Assembly: GCF_020524485.1 (NCBI RefSeq)
Contig: NZ_JAIVLF010000003.1
Location: 62,001-126,000 of the forward strand
DNA from: Novosphingobium profundi
GTDB taxonomy: Bacteria > Pseudomonadota > Alphaproteobacteria > Sphingomonadales > Sphingomonadaceae
Length of the DNA: 64,000 nucleotides
Direction of reading: 5' to 3'
Under the pieces are notes generated by a model. That model was given only the letters and a program-made list of their open reading frames with translations, was not told the origin of the DNA and did no database searches. Numbering within the stretch: the stretch's first letter is position 1; each line of letters opens with the position of its first letter. Below are positions 16,202-25,917 of this stretch, in pieces. The translations under genes were made by a program, and so were the position numbers.

Positions 16202-17986
16202 ATGTTGACTGTCTTGCGCATTACCCGGGCGCTGTGCGTAACCCTCTTGGCCTTATTTGGAGCCGCACTGCTGGCGGGCCTGTCGCCTGCGCAGGCGCAG
16301 GCGCAGGTCTTCAATGGGGGGGATCTGTGCCATGCCACCAGCCCTCAGCCAAAGTCCGCAGATACGCTTCCGACCGAATTTGCATGCGCGGGCACACCGC
16401 AAGCCTACCAGGAGGGCAGCTTGTGGCTGCGCATCCCCGCCCGGGACCTGCCCGCTGACATTGCCGAGGAACCTGCACTCCTCGTACACTACTCGCGTTT
16501 CGACCGGCTCGACGTCACTTTCCTCTACGCGGATGGAACGCGCGAGCGCGAGAGCGTGCGCAACGGGGACTTTGCGGGGCATTGGCGCATCGGCGGCCAG
16601 CTCGAGTTCGCGCCGCCGGTACGCACGGCACCGCTTCAGGACATCGTCCTCCACTTCACCCGGCTGGCCAGCCAGGACATGCTGCGCCTGCGTCTGACAG
16701 GACGCGACGAGGCCGCGAGCCGGACGACCACCCTGGCTCTGTGGGTCGGTGGTGCGCTGACGCTCCTCCTGATCGGCACGCTCTACAACGCGGTCCTCGC
16801 CGTCTCGCTGCGGCGCCAGTTCCCGCTCTGGCAGGCGGCCTGGTCCGGGGGAATGCTGCTGTGGGGCACGGTCTGGTCGCAGGCACACCTGATGCTCGTG
16901 CCCGGCCTTGCTGGCGCCTTCTCGGCACAGCTGTGCTCGGCCCTTGCCTGCCTTGCCATTACCTGCGCGACCTTCAGCGCGATCACCTCGATCGGCTCGC
17001 ACGACGTCCCCCGCCTCGTGCGCCGCACGGTGCTGACCCTGGCGACATTGTGTTCACTGTTCGGCCTTCCCGTCTCCTTTATCCGCACCGGCCCTGTCGA
17101 CCTGCTCGCCGCGATCATCGGCGTGCTCCTGATGCTGACGATGCTGAGCGTGGGCGGCTGCCTTGCCTTCGCCTGGCGTAAGGGGTCGCCCGAGGCCCGC
17201 AACTTCGCGACCGCCTGGATCTTCCCGATCATCCTTCTCAGCACGGCCGATTTCGTCGGCTCGAGCACGCTGTTCCGCGGCGGCGGCCCGCAGCTCATGG
17301 TCATCTTCGCCGCGGCCTGGCAGACCTTGTGGCTGGCCGCCGCCGCCTCGCGCACCCACGCGCGCCTGCGCCAGGAGCACGCCGCCGCCCGGCGCGCCGA
17401 GGCCCAGGCCCGCGAACTGGCCCGCCGCGACCCGCTGACCTCGCTGCGCAATCGGCGCGGTTTCATCGAGATGATCGAGCCGATCCTCGCCGAAGTCACC
17501 CACGGGCGCGAGGTCGCCGCGCTGCTGCTGCTCGACATCGACTTCTTCAAGCACATTAACGACACCTATGGGCACGACACCGGGGACGATGTGCTGGTCG
17601 CACTCGCGCGCACTCTTGCGGCGCGCGAAAACGCGCGTTGCATCGCCGCGCGCCTGGGCGGTGAAGAGTTCGCCCTGCTCCTGAGCGGGCCCGCAGCGCT
17701 TCGCGCGGCCATGATCGCCGAGGACCTACGCCGCGCCATGGCCGCCGCGCGGCCCGGCGATCCCGATGCCGGAGGCACCGTCCTGCCTCCCGTCCCCGGC
17801 CTTGCCATGACGGTCAGCATCGGCGTCTGCCCCGCCATACCCGGGGAAGTCTTCCGCGATCTCTATCGCAAGGCCGACGCCGCGCTCTACCGCGCCAAGC
17901 ATGAAGGCCGCGACCGCGTGGTCCTCGCCGCGCCGGGTAACGATGCGCCGCGTGATCTCGGCCAGCTGGAACCTGTCCCCAACTAG
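16202..17986 (+). CDS. Membrane diguanylate cyclase with 7TMR-DISM sensor
   Basis: The 594-residue protein has a signal peptide (residues 1-35), an extracytoplasmic beta-rich domain of the 7TMR-DISM type (to about residue 185), seven membrane helices (about 190-400) and a C-terminal GGDEF domain. The domain has DPLTSLRNRRGF, LLLLDIDFFKHINDTYGHDTGDDVL and the active-site loop GGEEF, so it should make cyclic di-GMP. The RxxD inhibitory site that normally sits five residues before GGEEF is replaced by NARC, so product inhibition is probably lost. The start is uncertain: GTG 16181 lies almost on top of a GGAGGA site, ATG 16202 gives the cleaner signal peptide. Confidence 0.85.
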   Translation: MLTVLRITRALCVTLLALFGAALLAGLSPAQAQAQVFNGGDLCHATSPQPKSADTLPTEFACAGTPQAYQEGSLWLRIPARDLPADIAEEPALLVHYSRFDRLDVTFLYADGTRERESVRNGDFAGHWRIGGQLEFAPPVRTAPLQDIVLHFTRLASQDMLRLRLTGRDEAASRTTTLALWVGGALTLLLIGTLYNAVLAVSLRRQFPLWQAAWSGGMLLWGTVWSQAHLMLVPGLAGAFSAQLCSALACLAITCATFSAITSIGSHDVPRLVRRTVLTLATLCSLFGLPVSFIRTGPVDLLAAIIGVLLMLTMLSVGGCLAFAWRKGSPEARNFATAWIFPIILLSTADFVGSSTLFRGGGPQLMVIFAAAWQTLWLAAAASRTHARLRQEHAAARRAEAQARELARRDPLTSLRNRRGFIEMIEPILAEVTHGREVAALLLLDIDFFKHINDTYGHDTGDDVLVALARTLAARENARCIAARLGGEEFALLLSGPAALRAAMIAEDLRRAMAAARPGDPDAGGTVLPPVPGLAMTVSIGVCPAIPGEVFRDLYRKADAALYRAKHEGRDRVVLAAPGNDAPRDLGQLEPVPN

Positions 17987-18085
17987 GCTCAGCCCTCCGC
18001 CCCGCACGCGCGGCGCTGGACGCTCCTGCAGCGCGCGTTTATCACCCGCATTCGTTTCTCTCCCACGCGGAAAGCCCCTACCTCG

Positions 18086-18751
18086 ATGCGTCTGCTCCTC
18101 AAGATCGTGTTTGCCTTCCTGCTGCTGAGCGCGGGGATCACCCTGCTCTACCGCTTCGTGCCGGTGCCGGTGACGATCACCATGCTCACAGATTCGAACG
18201 GCATCACCAAGGACTGGACACCGCTTTCCGACATCGACCGCAACATGGTCGCCGCTGCCATCGCGGCCGAGGACGGAAAGTTCTGCACCCACAACGGCTT
18301 CGACACCGAGGCCATCGAGAACGCGATGAAACGCAACGCCGAAGGCGGACGCCTGCGCGGTGGCTCGACAATCAGCCAGCAGACCGCCAAGAACGTGTTT
18401 CTGTGGCAGGGCGAAGGCTGGAGCCGCTATGCGCGCAAGGGCCTGGAAGTCTGGTTCACCTTCCTGATCGAGCACCTCTGGGACAAGCGCCGGATCATGG
18501 AGGTCTACCTCAACGTCGCGGAAACCGGCATCGGCACCTACGGCGTGGAAGCAGGCGCGCAGCGCTATTTCGGCAAGTCCGCCGCCAGCCTCACGCCGCT
18601 CCAGGCCGCGCGCATGGCCGCCGCCCTCCCCAGCCCCAAGACCCGCAGCGTGAAGAACCCGGCGGGCTTTACCCGCCGCTATGGCAACACGATCTCCGCG
18701 CGCATCGGCACGGTGCGTAACAGCGGCTTCGACGCCTGTGTCTACGAGTAA
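18086..18751 (+). CDS. mtgA: Monofunctional peptidoglycan glycosyltransferase
   Basis: MtgA polymerises lipid II into glycan strands on the periplasmic face of the inner membrane. The 221-residue protein has one N-terminal membrane anchor (LLLKIVFAFLLLSAGITLLYRF) and the GT51 motifs in order: AAEDGKFCTHNGFD (E-D-x2-F-x2-H-x-G-x-D with the catalytic Glu), RGGSTISQQTAKN, and RRIMEVYLNVAE. No transpeptidase domain follows, so it is the monofunctional type. It stands alone, with about 100 bases to the cyclase gene and a dispersed repeat copy behind it. Confidence 0.92.
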   Translation: MRLLLKIVFAFLLLSAGITLLYRFVPVPVTITMLTDSNGITKDWTPLSDIDRNMVAAAIAAEDGKFCTHNGFDTEAIENAMKRNAEGGRLRGGSTISQQTAKNVFLWQGEGWSRYARKGLEVWFTFLIEHLWDKRRIMEVYLNVAETGIGTYGVEAGAQRYFGKSAASLTPLQAARMAAALPSPKTRSVKNPAGFTRRYGNTISARIGTVRNSGFDACVYE

Positions 18752-18790
18752 GGCCCTGGCCGCGAACCGCAGCGCATCGCTACTGAGCTG

Positions 18791-18925
18791 AAAAGATAAG
18801 AGGATAGTTCCGAGGGCCATGGCCCTCGGGCTCCCCGAACTGTCGACCTTGGGGCTCTCCGGCCACCACCGCCGAGACGGGTGAGGTCGCCGATGTCCGG
18901 GATCAAGAGGCTAGCCTGATCTTCA
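18791..18925 (+). repeat. Dispersed two-hairpin intergenic repeat, copy 2
   Basis: It opens with TTCCGAGGGCCATGGCCCTCGGGC then TCCCCGAACTGTCGACC, the signature shared by all five copies. The middle keeps GGGTGAGGTCGCCGAT; the distal hairpin is decayed (ATCAAGAGGCTAGCCTGAT). It lies between the convergent ends of mtgA and the TonB receptor. Confidence 0.8.
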
Positions 18926-18951
18926 CTTTCAGCTGACCCTGACAGGGCACA

Positions 18952-19000
18952 AAAAAAGGGAGAGGCCCGAAAGCCCCTCCCCTTCTTTTCGTGCCGTTCG
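18952..19000 (-). terminator. Terminator of the TonB receptor gene
   Basis: On the minus strand GAAGGGGAGGGGC pairs with GCCTCTCCCTT (one mismatch or bulge) and is followed by TTTTTTTGTG, 20-60 bases behind the receptor's stop codon. Confidence 0.7.
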
Positions 19001-19015
19001 GCCTGATCGATCAGA

Positions 19016-21520
19016 TCAGAAGCCGACCGAAAGCGCCAGGCTGCCCGCACGCGGAGCGCCGATCTGGGCGAAGCTCTCGCCGTTCAGCGAACCGCCGAAG
19101 AAGCCGACGTAGTATTCGTCGAACAGGTTGGTGAGGTTGAGCTGCAGTGCAACATCGCCGCCCGTCGGGCCTTCGCCGATGATCAGGCGCGCGTCGAGGT
19201 CGACGAGCGTGTAGGCCGGGACACGCTGGGTGTTCGCATCATCGAGCCAACGCTTGCCGGTACGCTTGACCTGGCCACCCAGTTCCAGAGCCCCGAAGGA
19301 GACCTGGCCGCGAGCACCGTAGGAATAGCTCGGCGAACCCGATTCCATGTTGCCAGCCGTAGCGATGACACCGTCCGAGGACACGACATCATCCTGGATC
19401 TCGGAGTCGTTGTACGAACCGAAGATGTAGATGAGCGAGTTGCTGGTCGGCTGATAAGCGATCGAGCCATCGACGCCCCACTTGTCGACCGTTCCGAGGT
19501 TACGGTAGACGGTCGCGCCTTCGCCGTTGTTGGCGTTGGGGTCGAAAGCCGAAGCCAGGCGGTTCTTGTACTGCGTGTACCAGCCTGCGAGCTGCGCGGT
19601 GATACGGCCTTCACGGTAGCGAACGCCGACGTCGAAGCTGTCGGTCGTCTCGGGAACCGGACGGGCGAAGTCGCCGTCGGGCAGGTAGAGCGAGTCGTAC
19701 AGCGGGTCGGTACCGGGGACCGAAAGGCCCTTGGCGTAGTTCGCGAAGACCGAGGCGGTCGGCAGGAAGTTGTACGTGAAGCCGACGTTCGGGAGCAGCT
19801 TGTCGTACGTGTACTTGCGCGACTGCGGACGGGCGTAGTCGGGGTTGGCCGCTTCGTAGGCCGTCATGTCCTGACCCGGGGTCGGGCAGTCGACATAGCC
19901 GCTGATCGAAGTGGTGTAGCAGTTCTGGTTCAGGCGACGCGTGAAGAACGGCGCGCGCAGGCCCAGAACGGCGGTGAAGTCACCGAAGGTACCACGGTAT
20001 TCGCCCGAGACCTGGTGCAGGATCGCCCAGGACAGACGGTCACGCTTGTTCACTTCCTCACCGTTGAGGTCGAGCAGCGCGTTGTCGATTGCGAAGACGT
20101 CGCTCGGCTCGCCATTGGCCAGCATCGGGGTGATCTGGCCGGTCTGACGGTGACGCGCACGGTCCCAGGTGTAGGCAACGCGGACACGGTGGTCGTCGTT
20201 GATTTCCCAGATCAGGTTGGCGATCACGCCGAGGCGGTCGGTGCGGGTCTGGCTGGGATCGTTGCCAGCAACGCGGTCGAGCATGTCGCCGTCACCGTTG
20301 AGGTCACGACCGAAGTAGTAGCCGCCGTTGAACGCGCCGGTGTAGTTGACGCCGTCGACCGTGAAGAAAGCTTCGCGCAGGTCGTCGGGACCACCACCGT
20401 TGGCCTTGACGTACTGGTAGCTCGGATCGACGGTCAGCAGCAGGCCGTCGGCCAGCGTGAAGCGCGAGGAGCCGCGGATGTTGCCCGTGTCGGACGGGTT
20501 GTAACGACGGTAGAAGGGCGCGCCGCAACCGTTGCGGTCGTCGTAGCGCTCGCTCTCACCGGCGATGCCGCCCGCACCGTAGACCTGGCCGGCCGGAACC
20601 GAGCAGGGATAGGGAGCTTCGGCGTCCTTGGCGTAGATCGAGAAACGATCACGCTTGCTCATGTTGCCGTCGTAGTAGTCCAGCAGGTCGTTGACGTTTT
20701 CCGAACCGGCAAAGTTGTTGCGGTTCTGGTTCCAGTGGCCGGCCACCGAGATGAAGTCACCGTTGCTGCCCAGGTCCTGGTAGAGACGGGCGTTGAGCTG
20801 GGTCTTGTCGACGCGGCCGTACGGATTGTAGGGAACGCCGTAGTTCTGGTAGCTCGCCGAGATGAACGCCTTGGTGCCAACGCCGGTGAAATCGCCGGTG
20901 TCGACCATGCCGAACACGCGGGTGTAGAGGCTGTCCGAGTAGCTGCCCGGCGACAGCACGTCACCGATGGTCATGGTGGTGAACACGCCGAAATCATCGC
21001 CCGGGGTACGGGTACGGATGTTGACGGTACCGCCCGAAGCCGACGCGGTCGGGCTGTCGACGTCGGTCACGCCCAGGTTCACGTTCACCGATTCCAGGAT
21101 CTCGGTGTCGACCTGCTGGTTGGTGTAGAGCGCGTAGTTGCCCGAATCGTTGAGCGGCAGGCCGTCGAGGGTCTGCGACACGCGGTCCGCGCCGAAGCCG
21201 CGGATGGTGAAGCCACCACCCATCGAGCCCCAGGGGTCGTTGTTCTGGAAGCTGACGCCCGGCACCAGGTTGATGATGTCGTTGATCGTCTGACCCGGAC
21301 GCGCGCGCTGGATCTGCTCGGCGGTCAGGACCTGCTTGGCCTTGGGGGTCGCGGGGATCTCGAGACCGGCGACGTCTTCGGCGCGCAGGCCGGTAACGAC
21401 GATCGCGTCCTCTTCGAAGTCGACCGAACCGGTCGACTGCGCGAAGGCCGGGACGGCCAGGAAAGCAACACCGACGGCAAGCGCGCTCGTCGCGGTGTTG
21501 AGAACAGAACTAAACTTCAT
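19016..21520 (-). CDS. TonB-dependent outer-membrane receptor
   Basis: The 834-residue protein has a signal peptide cut after AFA (residue 27), a TonB-box-like stretch (EEDAIVVTGLR), a plug domain (residues about 55-170; IRGFGADRVSQTLDGLPLND and GGTVNIRTRT) and a 22-strand barrel ending in LALSVGF with the terminal Phe needed for barrel insertion. Such receptors import siderophores, vitamins or sugars using energy from TonB. Neither a synthesis operon nor an inner-membrane permease is next to it, so the ligand is unknown. The upstream region is AT-rich with several palindromes, suggesting tight control. A strong AGGGGG site precedes the ATG. Confidence 0.9.
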   Translation of the reverse strand: MKFSSVLNTATSALAVGVAFLAVPAFAQSTGSVDFEEDAIVVTGLRAEDVAGLEIPATPKAKQVLTAEQIQRARPGQTINDIINLVPGVSFQNNDPWGSMGGGFTIRGFGADRVSQTLDGLPLNDSGNYALYTNQQVDTEILESVNVNLGVTDVDSPTASASGGTVNIRTRTPGDDFGVFTTMTIGDVLSPGSYSDSLYTRVFGMVDTGDFTGVGTKAFISASYQNYGVPYNPYGRVDKTQLNARLYQDLGSNGDFISVAGHWNQNRNNFAGSENVNDLLDYYDGNMSKRDRFSIYAKDAEAPYPCSVPAGQVYGAGGIAGESERYDDRNGCGAPFYRRYNPSDTGNIRGSSRFTLADGLLLTVDPSYQYVKANGGGPDDLREAFFTVDGVNYTGAFNGGYYFGRDLNGDGDMLDRVAGNDPSQTRTDRLGVIANLIWEINDDHRVRVAYTWDRARHRQTGQITPMLANGEPSDVFAIDNALLDLNGEEVNKRDRLSWAILHQVSGEYRGTFGDFTAVLGLRAPFFTRRLNQNCYTTSISGYVDCPTPGQDMTAYEAANPDYARPQSRKYTYDKLLPNVGFTYNFLPTASVFANYAKGLSVPGTDPLYDSLYLPDGDFARPVPETTDSFDVGVRYREGRITAQLAGWYTQYKNRLASAFDPNANNGEGATVYRNLGTVDKWGVDGSIAYQPTSNSLIYIFGSYNDSEIQDDVVSSDGVIATAGNMESGSPSYSYGARGQVSFGALELGGQVKRTGKRWLDDANTQRVPAYTLVDLDARLIIGEGPTGGDVALQLNLTNLFDEYYVGFFGGSLNGESFAQIGAPRAGSLALSVGF

Positions 21521-21853
21521 CAGTGCCCCCTGAAGGTGTCAGACTGGGTAAATTCAACATGCGATGGGATTTGTGAGCCACTGCATGCGCTGCGGTGGCT
21601 ATGCGCAGTGACATATGACAGCTTTCTGACGGTTGGGAGCCATTTGCTGCTGCAACGGCGCAATTTTGCAACGTGGCGAGCGTTATCATCCAAATGACCA
21701 AAACAAGATATTGTTTTTAATAGATTATTTTTTAACGTACATTTTTGCACTGCGGCAAAAATGTCACGAGGCAAGTTCTCTTATCCGCCGTCTGGAGAAA
21801 GCGAGAATTGTGAATGACATGTTACAACAACAGTTGAATCGCCCGGGCGTGGC
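21521..21853. promoter_or_regulatory. Divergent control region of the TonB receptor and CDF genes
   Basis: No gene is seen in these 333 bases. They are much richer in A+T than anything around (notably 21690-21765). Structures seen: a perfect 8-bp hairpin ATTTTTGC-ACTGCG-GCAAAAAT at 21741-21762; a palindromic TTGC-TGCT-GCAA at 21644-21655; and a hairpin AGCCAC...GTGGCT at 21576-21600, inside the likely leader of the receptor mRNA. They look like operator or leader elements; the regulator is not identifiable. Confidence 0.45.
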
Positions 21854-22870
21854 ATGAGAGACACATTTGCGATGGAACACGAGACCTTAGCCACACCTCC
21901 GCACGCCCATGGGCACCACGGACATTCCCATAGTCACGATCATGGGCATGGGCATGGGCATGGGCACGGCCATCACCACCATCACGGCCCTCCCCCGGGC
22001 GGCGCGAACATGGCCTTTGCCATTGCCGTCAGTCTCAACGTGGTGTTCGTGATCGTCGAGGCCATCGCGGGCTTCGTCAGCGGTTCCATCGCGCTTCTCG
22101 CCGATGCCGGGCACAACCTGACCGATGTGGTTTCGCTGCTGCTGGCCTGGGCCGCGGCCATCCTCGCCGCCCGCCCTCCCTCCGAGCGCTACACCTACGG
22201 CCTCAAGAGTTCGTCCATCCTGGCCTCGATCGCCAACGCGGCACTGCTGTGGGGCACGGTCGGCGCGATCCTGGTCGAGACCCTGCGCCGCCTGTTCGAG
22301 CCCGCCCAGGTCGCGGGCACCACGATGATGGTGGTGGCGGCCATCGGCATTGCCATCAACGCGCTCTCCGCGCTGCTCTTCGCCAAGGGCTCGAAGTCGG
22401 ACCTCAACCTGCGCGCCGCCTTTGTCCATCTCATGGCCGACGCCGCCGTCTCGGCCGGCGTGGTCATCGCGGGCGGCCTCATCTGGGCGACCGGCATCGC
22501 CCTTCTCGATCCTATCACCTCGCTTGTCATCACGCTGGTCATCGCCTGGTCGAGCTGGAGCATCCTGCGCGATTCGCTGCGCATGGGTATGCTCGCCGTG
22601 CCCGATGGCATCGACATCGCCAGGGTCCGCCGCCTGCTTGAAAGCCAACCGGGTGTCAGCCATGTCCACGACCTTCACGTCTGGCCGATGAGCACCACCG
22701 AAACCGCGCTCACCGCTCACCTCGTCAAGCCCGATGGCCCCGCCGACGACGCGTTTCTCGCCGTCCTCGCCGAGCAGCTGGCGCACGACTTCGGCATCGG
22801 CCATCCCACGATCCAGATCGAGACCGGGCACGCCGAGAGCTGCGCGCTGGCAAGCCCCGACACGGTCTGA
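21854..22870 (+). CDS. CDF-family zinc/cation efflux transporter
   Basis: The 338-residue inner-membrane protein exports Zn2+ (perhaps Co2+ or Cd2+) in exchange for protons. The N-terminus is a His-rich metal-binding tail (about 20 His in residues 16-47, in HGHGHGHGH-type repeats). Six helices follow, with the binding-site motifs LLADAGHNLTD and HLMADAAVSAG, which hold the H-x3-D and D residues of helices II and V. The C-terminal cytoplasmic domain (VSHVHDLHVWPMSTTETALTAHL) is typical of ZitB/CzcD. An internal ATG at 21872 is an alternative start. It diverges from the TonB receptor and could share its control region. Confidence 0.92.
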   Translation: MRDTFAMEHETLATPPHAHGHHGHSHSHDHGHGHGHGHGHHHHHGPPPGGANMAFAIAVSLNVVFVIVEAIAGFVSGSIALLADAGHNLTDVVSLLLAWAAAILAARPPSERYTYGLKSSSILASIANAALLWGTVGAILVETLRRLFEPAQVAGTTMMVVAAIGIAINALSALLFAKGSKSDLNLRAAFVHLMADAAVSAGVVIAGGLIWATGIALLDPITSLVITLVIAWSSWSILRDSLRMGMLAVPDGIDIARVRRLLESQPGVSHVHDLHVWPMSTTETALTAHLVKPDGPADDAFLAVLAEQLAHDFGIGHPTIQIETGHAESCALASPDTV

Positions 22871-22994
22871 CGCAAAGGCGGGCCGCCTCGTCGGCACACG
22901 CGGCACCGCGCCCCATCTGGCGCATTGCAGCTCCCACCCGGTTGTGCCGTTCTGGCGCACCGATGCGCGAAGCTGTTCAAGGAGCCGCCCGTCC

Positions 22995-23597
22995 ATGCCG
23001 TTGATTTCCGCAAAGTCGTTGCTTGCCAGCTGCGCTCTTCTCGGCCTCGCCGTGCCCAGCGGCGCCAGCCTTGCCGCGACCTCCCCGGACGCGCCCGCCC
23101 TGCAGGCCGACATGGCACGTGCCGAACTTCAGCAGCGCTACGACGAGCTCAGGCACGCAATGGAGCAGCGCTCAGCCCCAGGCATCGAGGCCCTGCTTGC
23201 CCCCGGCTTCACCAGCACCGAACTCAGCGGACGCACGCTTGATGCCAAGGCCATGATCGCCGAGGTGCAGGATGCCCCCGCCGATCCCAACCGCGACACC
23301 CGCACCACGATCAAGGCCCTGACCCTCGATGGCAAGGAAGCGAGGGTGCGCCAGACCATGACCGCCAGCGCACAGGTGCGCGGGCACGCGATGGAGATGA
23401 TCGCGCTGGCCGAGGACACCTGGATCCACGGCGAAGACGGGTGGAAACTGAAGACCACGACCTCGCAGGAGATGACCGTCACGCAGGACGGCAAGGTGAT
23501 CCGTCAGGCCCGTCTGGACGATGCCCCCGAGCCGCTTCACGATACGCCGCCTCCCCGCGCGGTGGCCATTGCCGGACCGCAGATGGAAGGGCGCTAA
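22995..23597 (+). CDS. Exported NTF2-like (DUF4440-type) protein
   Basis: The 200-residue protein has a signal peptide ([24 protein letters not shown], cut near residue 28) and then a domain with the pattern of SnoaL/DUF4440 proteins: a long helix ([27 protein letters not shown]) and strands ending in [19 protein letters not shown]. That fold forms a cone-shaped pocket used for binding small molecules or, in some, for catalysis; no catalytic residue can be named. A longer open frame from 22734 overlaps the CDF gene. Repeat copy 3 follows. Confidence 0.6.
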   Translation: MPLISAKSLLASCALLGLAVPSGASLAATSPDAPALQADMARAELQQRYDELRHAMEQRSAPGIEALLAPGFTSTELSGRTLDAKAMIAEVQDAPADPNRDTRTTIKALTLDGKEARVRQTMTASAQVRGHAMEMIALAEDTWIHGEDGWKLKTTTSQEMTVTQDGKVIRQARLDDAPEPLHDTPPPRAVAIAGPQMEGR

Positions 23598-23610
23598 GGC
23601 TCAGAAAGAG

Positions 23611-23749
23611 AGAAATTTGCAAGGGGTCATCACCCCTTGACCCCATACCCGGCCACCTCACCTTTCTCGGTTTGAGGTGGCGCGCGGGACGTAAGCTAGA
23701 CGGTATTGGGAGCCCGAGGGCGATGGCCCTCGGATCTGCATCTTTTTCC
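23611..23749 (-). repeat. Dispersed two-hairpin intergenic repeat, copy 3
   Basis: On the minus strand: GATCCGAGGGCCATCGCCCTCGGGCTCCC, a middle with AAAGGTGAGGTGGCCGGGTATGGGG, then the distal hairpin TCAAGGGGTGATGACCCCTTG. Both hairpins are intact. It fills the gap between the convergent DUF4440-type gene and clpX. Confidence 0.8.
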
Positions 23750-23756
23750 ACTCTCC

Positions 23757-23800
23757 ATGAAAAAGGCCCGGAAAGATCCTGTGATCCCCGGGCCTTTTCG
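23757..23800 (-). terminator. Rho-independent terminator of clpX
   Basis: On the minus strand AAAAGGCCCGG pairs with CCGGGCCTTTTT (loop of about 15 bases) and ends in a U-run, about 30-70 bases behind the clpX stop. Confidence 0.8.
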
Positions 23801-23829
23801 AATTTCCGCTCAGGCGGGAGGCGTGCCGG

Positions 23830-25083
23830 TCAGGCGGCTTCCTCGGCCTTGTCGCCCTTGAGGACGCGGACGGGTTCCTTGCGCCCCGCCACCACGTCAC
23901 CATCGACGACGACTTCGGCGATGTTCTCTTCGGTCGGCAGGTCGTACATCGTGTCGAGCAGCAGCCCTTCAACGATGGAACGCAGACCACGTGCGCCGGT
24001 CTTGCGGTCGATCGCCTTCTGGGCAATCGCCTCGAGCGCCTCGTCGGTGAACGTCAGTTCGACGTCCTCCAGGTCGAAGAGCTTGGCGTACTGCTTGATC
24101 AGTGCGTTCTTGGGTTCCTTGAGGATCATCACCAGAGCGGCGATGTCGAGGTCCTCAAGCGTCGCGATGACCGGCAGACGGCCGACGAACTCAGGGATGA
24201 GACCGAACTTGAGAAGATCCTCGGGCTCGCTCTTCTGGAGCAGTTCGCCCACGCGGCGCTTGTCGGGATCGGCGACGTGCGCGCCAAAGCCGATCGAGCG
24301 CTTCTGGAGGCGATCGCCGATGATCTTTTCGAGCCCCGCGAAGGCGCCACCGCAGATGAACAGGATGTTCGTGGTGTCGACCTGCAGGAATTCCTGCTGC
24401 GGGTGCTTGCGCCCGCCCTGCGGCGGGACCGAGGCCGTGGTGCCTTCCATCAGCTTCAGCAGCGCCTGCTGCACGCCTTCGCCCGACACGTCGCGCGTGA
24501 TCGACGGGTTCTCGGCCTTGCGGCTGATCTTGTCGATCTCGTCGATGTAGACGATGCCGTGCTGCGCCTTCTCGACGTTGTAGTCGGACGCCTGCAGCAG
24601 CTTGAGAATGATGTTTTCCACGTCCTCGCCCACGTAACCGGCTTCGGTCAGCGTGGTGGCGTCGGCCATGGTGAAGGGCACGTCGAAGGTCTTGGCCAGC
24701 GTCTGGGCGAGAAGGGTCTTGCCCGAGCCGGTCGGCCCGACGAGCAGGATGTTCGACTTCGACAGCTCGACGTCGCCCTGCTTGCCCGCGTGCTTGAGGC
24801 GCTTGTAGTGGTTGTGGACAGCCACCGACAGGACGCGCTTGGCGCGCTCCTGGCCGATCACGTAGTCGTTCAGCGTCTCGCAGATTTCGCGGGGGGACGG
24901 CACGCCGCCATCCTTCTTGCCCGCGATCCCCGCCTTCGTCTCTTCGCGAATGATGTCGTTGCACAGCTCGACACACTCGTCACAGATGAAGACCGTGGGT
25001 CCCGCGATCAGCTTGCGCACTTCGTGCTGCGATTTCCCGCAGAAACTGCAGTACAGGGTGCTTTTCGCGTCAGATCCGCTCAA
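23830..25083 (-). CDS. clpX: ATP-dependent Clp protease ATP-binding subunit ClpX
   Basis: ClpX unfolds tagged proteins and feeds them to ClpP. The 417-residue protein has the N-terminal zinc finger (CSFCGKSQ...[10 protein letters not shown], four Cys, residues 12-40), Walker A GPTGSGKT, the pore loop region with GYVGED, Walker [11 protein letters not shown] and sensor 2 (GARGLRS). Length and sequence are standard. clpP lies 156 bases upstream on the same strand, so the two may share a transcript. In this group ClpXP degrades CtrA, which ties in with chpT elsewhere in the window. Confidence 0.97.
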   Translation of the reverse strand: MSGSDAKSTLYCSFCGKSQHEVRKLIAGPTVFICDECVELCNDIIREETKAGIAGKKDGGVPSPREICETLNDYVIGQERAKRVLSVAVHNHYKRLKHAGKQGDVELSKSNILLVGPTGSGKTLLAQTLAKTFDVPFTMADATTLTEAGYVGEDVENIILKLLQASDYNVEKAQHGIVYIDEIDKISRKAENPSITRDVSGEGVQQALLKLMEGTTASVPPQGGRKHPQQEFLQVDTTNILFICGGAFAGLEKIIGDRLQKRSIGFGAHVADPDKRRVGELLQKSEPEDLLKFGLIPEFVGRLPVIATLEDLDIAALVMILKEPKNALIKQYAKLFDLEDVELTFTDEALEAIAQKAIDRKTGARGLRSIVEGLLLDTMYDLPTEENIAEVVVDGDVVAGRKEPVRVLKGDKAEEAA

Positions 25084-25167
25084 TTTCTTCGCATTCCATC
25101 TAAAGGCCCCATCGCGGGCGACTCGCAGAGTCTACCTTGGACGGGGGCGGTTTAGCAATCCTAGGCG

Positions 25168-25216
25168 GTCAACGTTGACAGGGGGTGAAGGGACCGATCC
25201 GCCAATTCCGGTCCCT
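25168..25216. promoter_or_regulatory. Palindrome and hairpin between clpP and clpX
   Basis: Two structures lie in the 156-base gap: a perfect 12-bp palindrome GTCAACGTTGAC (25168-25179), and a perfect 8-bp hairpin AGGGACCG...CGGTCCCT (25189-25196 with 25209-25216) just behind clpP. The hairpin has no U-run, so it may be a processing or attenuation site; the palindrome is placed like an operator upstream of clpX. Confidence 0.4.
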
Positions 25217-25239
25217 CCCTGTCCACGCCCGGGAGGCGA

Positions 25240-25917
25240 TCAGCCCTCCGGCTTGTCCGCGTCGGGACGGGTCTCGAAGACCTTGTCGACCAGGCCAAAG
25301 GCCAGGGCTTCTTCGGCCTCGAGGAAGGTGTCACGGTCCATCGCCTTCTCGATCTCGTCGAGCGACTTGCCCGTGTACTTCACGTAGAGATCGTTCAGGC
25401 GGCGACGCATGCGCAGGATCTCGCGGGCCTGGATCTCGATGTCCGAGGCCATGCCCTGCGCGCCGCCCGAGGGCTGGTGTACCATGATGCGCGCATTGGG
25501 AAGCGCGATGCGCATGCCCGGCTCACCGGCTGCGAGCAGGAAGCTGCCCATCGAGGCGGCCTGGCCGATGCACACGGTCGAGATGCGCGGCTTGATGTAC
25601 TGCATGGTGTCATGGATCGCCATGCCCGCCGTGACGACACCGCCCGGCGAGTTGATGTACATCGAGATGTCCTTCGAGGGATTTTCCGATTCCAGGAACA
25701 GCAGCTGCGCGACGATCAGCGAGGCCATGTGGTCTTCGACCTGACCGGTCACGAAGACGATGCGCTCGCGCAGGAGGCGCGAATAGATGTCGAAGCTGCG
25801 TTCACCCCGGCTGGTCTGCTCGACGACCATCGGCACGAGCGCGCCGGTCACGGGATCGGTGGTGAATTTTCCTTGAGCGCCTGACGCGCCAAACAGGTCG
25901 AGCATGGGATTCCTCAT
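25240..25917 (-). CDS. clpP: ATP-dependent Clp protease proteolytic subunit ClpP
   Basis: ClpP is the tetradecameric serine protease of ClpXP. The 225-residue protein has the catalytic Ser in [13 protein letters not shown], the His in [14 protein letters not shown] and the Asp in the later [17 protein letters not shown] region. A short N-terminal propeptide (to about residue 27) is expected. The region before the start contains a candidate heat-shock promoter. Confidence 0.97.
   Translation of the reverse strand: MRNPMLDLFGASGAQGKFTTDPVTGALVPMVVEQTSRGERSFDIYSRLLRERIVFVTGQVEDHMASLIVAQLLFLESENPSKDISMYINSPGGVVTAGMAIHDTMQYIKPRISTVCIGQAASMGSFLLAAGEPGMRIALPNARIMVHQPSGGAQGMASDIEIQAREILRMRRRLNDLYVKYTGKSLDEIEKAMDRDTFLEAEEALAFGLVDKVFETRPDADKPEG

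Noticed and set aside
20015..21697. Long open frame (560 codons) on the plus strand across the TonB receptor gene
   Set aside because: It is a mirror of GC-rich codons in the receptor gene. The product is a Val/Gly/Ala/Arg-rich string without any family motif, while the minus strand gives a complete receptor.
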